From assembly GCA_027019165.1 (NCBI GenBank), contig JALUXC010000012.1, positions 248,001 through 312,000 of the forward strand: a DNA stretch of 64,000 nt. The letters run 5' to 3'. The notes beneath the pieces are model-generated. The model was not told the DNA's origin. It searched no databases and saw only the letters and a program-made list of their open reading frames with translations. Numbering within the stretch: position 1 is the first letter of the stretch; every line of letters starts with the position of its first letter. This DNA comes from Pseudophaeobacter sp. (GTDB lineage Bacteria > Pseudomonadota > Alphaproteobacteria > Rhodobacterales > Rhodobacteraceae). The position numbers were made by a program, and so were the translations under genes. Below are positions 58,660-64,000 of this stretch, one piece after another.

Positions 58660-59676
58660 ATGAAGCTGCCGCCACCTTTGGAGAGCGCCGTTTTTGTCCG
58701 CAGTGCGTTTGAGCGCCTGCAAGAGTTGGGCTACGCATCGGCTTCCGTCTTTGCCGAGCAATCAGAAGTCCAGCATCTGATCTTGCAAGAAGATCCTGTT
58801 GCTGATCTGCGGGTTGTCCTTGGTGTCTTTGAACATGTTGCGAGGGTCAGCAGGAATGACCTGTTTGGCCTTGATCTGGCCCAACACACGGATCTGCGTG
58901 AAGCAGGGGTTCTGGGCTATCTGGCCCTGTGCGCAGCGGATGTAACGGGATTTTGGACCTCCATGTCCGACTTTGCGCTTCTTTTGGGCGGACGGGCATA
59001 TTTCGATGTCACTCAGTTGAGGCAGGACGGGCAAATCACTTGGGGGCACACGGATTTGTCCGAACCCAATCTCGGGGCACAGTACCACCAGTTTTTGGCG
59101 GCTTTGACCCTGACGACCCTGCGTCGCGCCACGCAGCGGCATATCGTGTTGCACAAAGTTGCCTTCTGTCACAGCCGACGGTCCGGTACGTCGAGACTGG
59201 ATGAGTTTTTTGGCTGTCCCGTGACCTACGATGCACCGTCGTGCCAAATGGTGTTCTCCAGACCGGATCTGAGCCTTGCTTTGGTGACGGCTGATCCGCG
59301 CTTGGAGAGGATCCTGACCGCCTGCGCTTTGGGAAGGGCAGGACGGGCGGCGGCAATGCGAGAAGATTTGCAGGATCGGGTACGCCAAAGGCTCGCGCTC
59401 CGGCTGGGAAGCGGTCGTGCATCGCTGGAAACGGTCTCCAAGGACCTAGGCATGAGTTCCAGAACCCTGTCACGCAAGCTTGATGACCTGGGAACCAGCT
59501 ACTTTCAGATCCTGGAAACGCTGCGCGACGAGATGGCCCACAAATATCTAAAAGAGACCGACCTGGGCCTGGCGCAAATCGCCCATCTTTTGGGATATCG
59601 CAGCCTCAGCTCATTTAATGAGGCATTCAAAAGATGGACCGGACACAGCCCGGGCCGTTTTCGGTCCAAGAAATAG
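58660..59676 (+). CDS. AraC-family transcriptional regulator
   Basis: C-terminal double HTH: KDLGMSSRTLSRKLDDLGTSYFQIL...LAQIAHLLGYRSLSSFNEAFKRWTGHSPGRFR. Confidence 0.93.
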   Translation: MKLPPPLESAVFVRSAFERLQELGYASASVFAEQSEVQHLILQEDPVADLRVVLGVFEHVARVSRNDLFGLDLAQHTDLREAGVLGYLALCAADVTGFWTSMSDFALLLGGRAYFDVTQLRQDGQITWGHTDLSEPNLGAQYHQFLAALTLTTLRRATQRHIVLHKVAFCHSRRSGTSRLDEFFGCPVTYDAPSCQMVFSRPDLSLALVTADPRLERILTACALGRAGRAAAMREDLQDRVRQRLALRLGSGRASLETVSKDLGMSSRTLSRKLDDLGTSYFQILETLRDEMAHKYLKETDLGLAQIAHLLGYRSLSSFNEAFKRWTGHSPGRFRSKK

Positions 59677-60164
59677 GGCCAAGTGATACCGCCTTGGCTG
59701 CTTTCGGCAGTGGGACGGTGCTGACCGGGGCGTGTGCTAAGGCGTGCCGGATTGGGGCTTCAAAGACAGTCAAGCGCTGTGTCGGCTTACCTTGATTCTC
59801 AAGAATACTCTGCTTGACCCTATGGGTGCCTCATCAGTTCGGAAACAGTTAGGGATACAGGCGTTTTATTGTTTCCCTGAACCTTGGCTGGAGGCCCGCT
59901 GAACTGCTCATCTTAACCTTTTTTCGTTAATTATCGGCACTTTTGCTAAAAATGTATTAAAAAGAAATGGACGCTAATTCGTTCGCCTTTGACGTTTGGA
60001 TCAAAGGCAGGGTGCAGCGGCAGGTGCATGGGGGTGCATCTGGCCCGACCTACCGAAAAACAGAGCGTTCTTGCCGGTTTGCACTGAACCGGAGCAAGGC
60101 CACGTAACTAGTTCCGCATCATGCGGAGTGCCGATCTGTGTTTCGGCAATCAATGGGGGTTTGT

Positions 60165-60968
60165 ATGAAAGACCTATTGAATCAGGATGCGGGAAGAAAA
60201 ATGTCTTCGTCACTGGGGAATGCCCGGACTTTGACGTCGACGGGCGTGCTGGGACAGGCCATCGGTTCGGCGACGGTCTCACCCCGCTCTGAAGCAACGA
60301 GCCATGGTAATAGCATCGCAGCCGACAAAGCGATACATTCCAAGGGGTTGCGTGTTGCGGGCCTGTACCAAAACCTGGGAAAACGTTGCCTTGATCTGTT
60401 TTTGATCCTTTTGTCCTTGCCGGTGATCCTGCCCGTCATTGGTCTTTGTGCGCTGGCTTTGCTGTTTGAGGGCGGTAATCCTTTTTACACTCAGGAGCGG
60501 CTCGGGCGGAATGGTAAACGGTTTCGGATCCTGAAACTGCGCACGATGGTGCCGGACGCGGATGCCCGGCTGGAGGCATACCTGCGAAATGATCCGGCCT
60601 TGCGTCACGAATGGGAGACAACACAGAAATTGAAGCAAGATCCGCGTATCACGCGCGTTGGACGGCTTCTCCGGGTGACCTCGCTGGATGAGCTGCCGCA
60701 GCTCTGGAACGTGATCCGCGGGGATATGAGCCTTGTTGGTCCAAGACCGATGATGCCGGATCAATTGCCCCTTTACGGCGATCCGCGCGACTACTTCGCT
60801 CTGCGGCCAGGTTTGACCGGACTGTGGCAGGTCTCGGCCCGCAACGAAACAACGTTTGCCTTTCGGGCGTCCTTGGATGCGAACTACCGCCGGGATATTG
60901 GGTTTCGCACGGACCTTGGACTGATCCTCCGTACCTTTGGCGTCGTTCTGCGAGGCACTGGATATTAA
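60165..60968 (+). CDS. ExoY-like sugar transferase
   Basis: [69 protein letters not shown]. Confidence 0.93.
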   Translation: MKDLLNQDAGRKMSSSLGNARTLTSTGVLGQAIGSATVSPRSEATSHGNSIAADKAIHSKGLRVAGLYQNLGKRCLDLFLILLSLPVILPVIGLCALALLFEGGNPFYTQERLGRNGKRFRILKLRTMVPDADARLEAYLRNDPALRHEWETTQKLKQDPRITRVGRLLRVTSLDELPQLWNVIRGDMSLVGPRPMMPDQLPLYGDPRDYFALRPGLTGLWQVSARNETTFAFRASLDANYRRDIGFRTDLGLILRTFGVVLRGTGY

Positions 60969-61155
60969 CTCATAATTGTTTAAGTGATGGTCGGCCGGGA
61001 TCGGGCGGTGCTAACTGGGGTTGTTTTCTGTGCGTCTGGGAGCTGATGGGCAGACAGGTTAGGATTTGGCATCTTGGCCACCCTGCGGTCTTTGTGGGGG
61101 GCTTTCGCGAATGTTGCAAGACATGGCGCAACGAATAAAGGTCGTTTGGTAGGGT

Positions 61156-62091
61156 ATGACGCAACAAGGCTTTAAGAGGTTCCGCCGCAGGGCGCAGCGG
61201 CCATCGCCGGGTTCTGATGCCGACCGGGCGTTGGGCGAAAATGGCGGGTCAGTGCAGGCTGGACCTGCGTCAGCGGACAGAGAAGATCATTCCGGCGTAG
61301 CGAAGCATCCGTCTGAGGGGCAGTCTGCCTTTCAATCAGCTCTCCGCCCTGAAACGCCGCTTTCTTTGCCTGCCAGACTGCCACCGCTTTGGGACAGGCT
61401 GCCGCCGATGGCATTTGATCCGGATCACCCTGTCGGTGCGGCTGTGCCATTGGTGTCCACCTGCCGCAGTTCTCCGGCTGCGAGAGGCTTTGATCTTTTG
61501 CGCACACGGCTTTTGCAGACACTGAAGGCCCGCAGATGGAAGTGTATTGCAATCTGTGCGCCGACCTCAGGCTGCGGGGCAACGTTTACCTCCGTCAATC
61601 TGGCTTTGAGCCTGGCGCGTGTTCCATCCAGCCGGACACTTCTCCTGGACCTGAATTTTCGGGATCCTGGTGTGTCTTCGGCACTTGGTTTCACAGTTGA
61701 CGCTGACATGCCCGGTTTTCTGGCGGGAGATGTTCCGGCAGAAGAGGCGCTGCTCCGACCGCTTGATACACTTGCCGTGGGCCTGAATTCGATCCGGGAC
61801 GAGAACGCGGCCGAAATCCTGCATGGCAGTCGCGCATCGCAGGTACTGGACGATATCATCCAACGCACAGAGGCAGAGACCGTTCTTTTCGATCTGCCGC
61901 CTTTGCTCGAATTCGATGATGCCGCGGCCTTTCTTCCGCAGGTTGACGGAGTTCTATTGGTTTCGGACGGAACTCAGACCACGGCGGCGCAATTGGCGGC
62001 CTGCGAGGCCATTCTTGCGGGGCATGTTCCGCTCCTTGGCGTGCTGCTCAATCGGGGGCGCGGCACAAACGGCGGCGCGGCCGTCGTATAA
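61156..62091 (+). CDS. CpsD/CapB-like tyrosine kinase-type ATPase
   Basis: ICAPTSGCGATFTSVNLALSLA, TLLLDLNFRDPGVS, VLFDLPPLLEFDDA. Confidence 0.82.
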   Translation: MTQQGFKRFRRRAQRPSPGSDADRALGENGGSVQAGPASADREDHSGVAKHPSEGQSAFQSALRPETPLSLPARLPPLWDRLPPMAFDPDHPVGAAVPLVSTCRSSPAARGFDLLRTRLLQTLKARRWKCIAICAPTSGCGATFTSVNLALSLARVPSSRTLLLDLNFRDPGVSSALGFTVDADMPGFLAGDVPAEEALLRPLDTLAVGLNSIRDENAAEILHGSRASQVLDDIIQRTEAETVLFDLPPLLEFDDAAAFLPQVDGVLLVSDGTQTTAAQLAACEAILAGHVPLLGVLLNRGRGTNGGAAVV

Positions 62092-62203
62092 CTATCGATT
62101 GCTGGCCAAATTTTTGCCCTTTTGCCATGATCAACAGGAAGGACTGGCGCAGCCATGCCTCATTCATGGTCCTGCCAACGCAACGGATTAAGAGAGAAAG
62201 CTC

Positions 62204-63424
62204 ATGGGGCCGATCCATTCCTTGGCGGATTTCCTGGACATGCTGCGCCGCCGCGCTGCCATAATCATTGCTGTGACCATTTTGGGGGCCATTGCGTCTT
62301 TGTGGTATGCGGCCAGTCAGCGGCACCTTTATGAAAGCGCCGAGGTCATTCAGGTGGCCCAGCCCACGATCGCAGATGATCTGGCCAAATCCACTGTCGA
62401 AGGTTCCACTGCGCGACGGATGCAATTGATCGAGCAGCGCCTGATGGCACGCGGGACCATTCTTGAAATCGTTGACAGCTTTGGCCTTTATTCTGATCGA
62501 CCTGACTTGAAGCCGTCCGAACTTGTCACGCTGGTCCGTGAAAACGTTTCCATCACTGGCGTTGCTGCAGTGCGGGAGGGATTTGCGGATGATGGGACTA
62601 TTGCGGTTCTCACCATTACGGCCCGCATGCCAAGTCCGGAGCAAGCCCGAGACGTCGCTGCCGAGTTTGGACGGCGGACAATCGAGCTGAGCGTGAATTC
62701 CCGAATTGAGCAAGCGCGCGAGACCCTGAACTTCTTTTCGGCAAAAGAGCAGGCCCTCGCCGCCGATCTTCTTGCGCTGGAAGATGAAATCGCGGATTTC
62801 CGTACGGAAAACGATGTGGCTCAACCCGGTGCACTGGAGTTTCGGCAGGCGGAAATCGCTACATTGAACGAGGCCCTGCTTGACATCGCCCGCGAACAGA
62901 TTCAGATCCGCCGCGCCGCAGATCAGGCGGTCTCCAGCGAGCGCCCAGCCACGGCACAGCGCATGCTGGAGGAGTTCGAAGAACAGCTTGCCACCCTGGC
63001 AGCGCAAAGCGATCTCCTCATCCAGCGTAAGGCAGAGTTGGAGCAGATGCTGGAGACAACGCCCGAAGTTGAGCGGCGGTTGGCTGCATACGAGCGGCAG
63101 CAGGAGCAACTGCAGGGCGAACTGGACACGGTGCGCGCGCGTCTGAATGAGGCCGAGATCGGCTTTCGGCTTGAAACATCGCGTCAGTCTGAACGGCTGA
63201 CCATCCTGGAACCTGCCACCGTTCCGGATTACCCGGTTACGGGCGGGCGTAAACGCAAAGCTCTGATGGGAGGCGTTGCCAGCCTGCTTTTTGCAATGGT
63301 GATCGCCTTCTTGGTCGATTTGCGGCACCCTGTCTTGCGTTCGGCGGTGCAAATGAAGCGCGAAACCGGGCTGATGCCCGTGGTGACCATTCCAGATCTC
63401 AAGACCGCTCGAAAGCGGTCATGA
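62204..63424 (+). CDS. Wzz/GumC-like polysaccharide chain-length/export protein
   Basis: N-terminal TM, long coiled coil, C-terminal TM with proline-rich lead-in. Confidence 0.8.
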   Translation: MGPIHSLADFLDMLRRRAAIIIAVTILGAIASLWYAASQRHLYESAEVIQVAQPTIADDLAKSTVEGSTARRMQLIEQRLMARGTILEIVDSFGLYSDRPDLKPSELVTLVRENVSITGVAAVREGFADDGTIAVLTITARMPSPEQARDVAAEFGRRTIELSVNSRIEQARETLNFFSAKEQALAADLLALEDEIADFRTENDVAQPGALEFRQAEIATLNEALLDIAREQIQIRRAADQAVSSERPATAQRMLEEFEEQLATLAAQSDLLIQRKAELEQMLETTPEVERRLAAYERQQEQLQGELDTVRARLNEAEIGFRLETSRQSERLTILEPATVPDYPVTGGRKRKALMGGVASLLFAMVIAFLVDLRHPVLRSAVQMKRETGLMPVVTIPDLKTARKRS

Positions 63425-63450
63425 CGTCTGGCCGGATTTGGGACCGGCAG

Positions 63451-63987
63451 CTAGGGGCGAAGAACCACGATTAGCTCCTGCAGCGCATCCCAATGCCAAG
63501 CCAGGGCACTGCCGCCGACCCCTGCAACGATCACTGTGCTGATGAGGTCATGCAGGGGATCCCACGCCTTGTGGCGGCGCGCAAGCCAGATCAACACCGG
63601 ATAGGCGGCGACCATCGCCAGCCCAAGCGCAACAATGCCACCCGGCAGGCCGAACCATAGGGTTCCAAGCAAGAACAACCCGGTTTGAAGCAAGGCCCGC
63701 GTGGCTGTGAAAACAAAGAAAGCCCGGCTGTCGCCAGCCGCGAGCGCGGCCTGATCATAGGTCATGGTGATAACCGCCGGGGCTAGGGAAAGTGAGATCA
63801 GTACGATCATCACGCCTGCCTGCTGGTAGCGCGCATCATAAAGAAGGCCGGTCAGCCACGGGCCGATCCAGCTCATCAAAAGCAGCATCGACAGGATCAC
63901 GGCAGTGAGCCCTGCGCGCAGTAGGCGGTGCTTGCGCCTGTTCTCGGGTGGTCCATCAGCGGGTTTGTCGCGGTAGACCGGGATCAT
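63451..63987 (-). CDS. polysaccharide flippase-like membrane protein (may extend past window)
   Basis: ORF with multiple TM helices next to Wzz. Confidence 0.6.
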   Translation of the reverse strand: MIPVYRDKPADGPPENRRKHRLLRAGLTAVILSMLLLMSWIGPWLTGLLYDARYQQAGVMIVLISLSLAPAVITMTYDQAALAAGDSRAFFVFTATRALLQTGLFLLGTLWFGLPGGIVALGLAMVAAYPVLIWLARRHKAWDPLHDLISTVIVAGVGGSALAWHWDALQELIVVLRP

Positions 63988-64000
63988 CAGCCGCTGGTTG

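Overview
The window looks like an alphaproteobacterial (Rhodobacterales-like) chromosome. Core genes on both flanks surround an accessory block at about 18.3-48.5 kb. Left flank (0-18.3 kb): a cupin gene and cdd-deoA-deoB-upp nucleoside salvage, a SPOR-domain protein, a retropepsin-like protease, MarC, an ABC-F protein, an MFS transporter, ndk, a P450, and a response regulator with a hybrid kinase. Right flank (48.5-64 kb): MBL hydrolase, sensor kinase, EAL protein, Gly-rich protein, acyl-CoA dehydrogenase/TetR, TIGR03084-like protein, DgoK-like protein, AraC, and an exopolysaccharide locus. The accessory block is bounded by two identical tRNA-Asn(GTT) genes in tail-to-tail orientation (18298-18372 + and 48464-48538 -). 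Exact 3'-tRNA repeats inside the block (33548-33592, 45 bp, + ; 34131-34179, 49 bp, -) split it into two back-to-back integrative elements of about 15.2 and 14.3 kb separated by a ~538 bp spacer. Both elements share one layout: truncated att, tyrosine integrase, AlpA-like protein, replication/unknown genes, terS, terL as two ORFs, defence-type cargo, intact tRNA. No capsid or tail genes were recognised, which suggests phage-satellite-like or decayed prophage elements. Element 1 cargo is a tightly packed TIR(ThsB-like)/SLATT-like/DUF5677-like operon, the best candidate for an under-described defence system. Element 2 cargo is a GHKL(MORC/Hsp90-like) ATPase + methyltransferase-like protein + PD-(D/E)XK-like protein, facing a C5-cytosine methyltransferase and Vsr. 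All family calls are from reading protein motifs; no database search was run.
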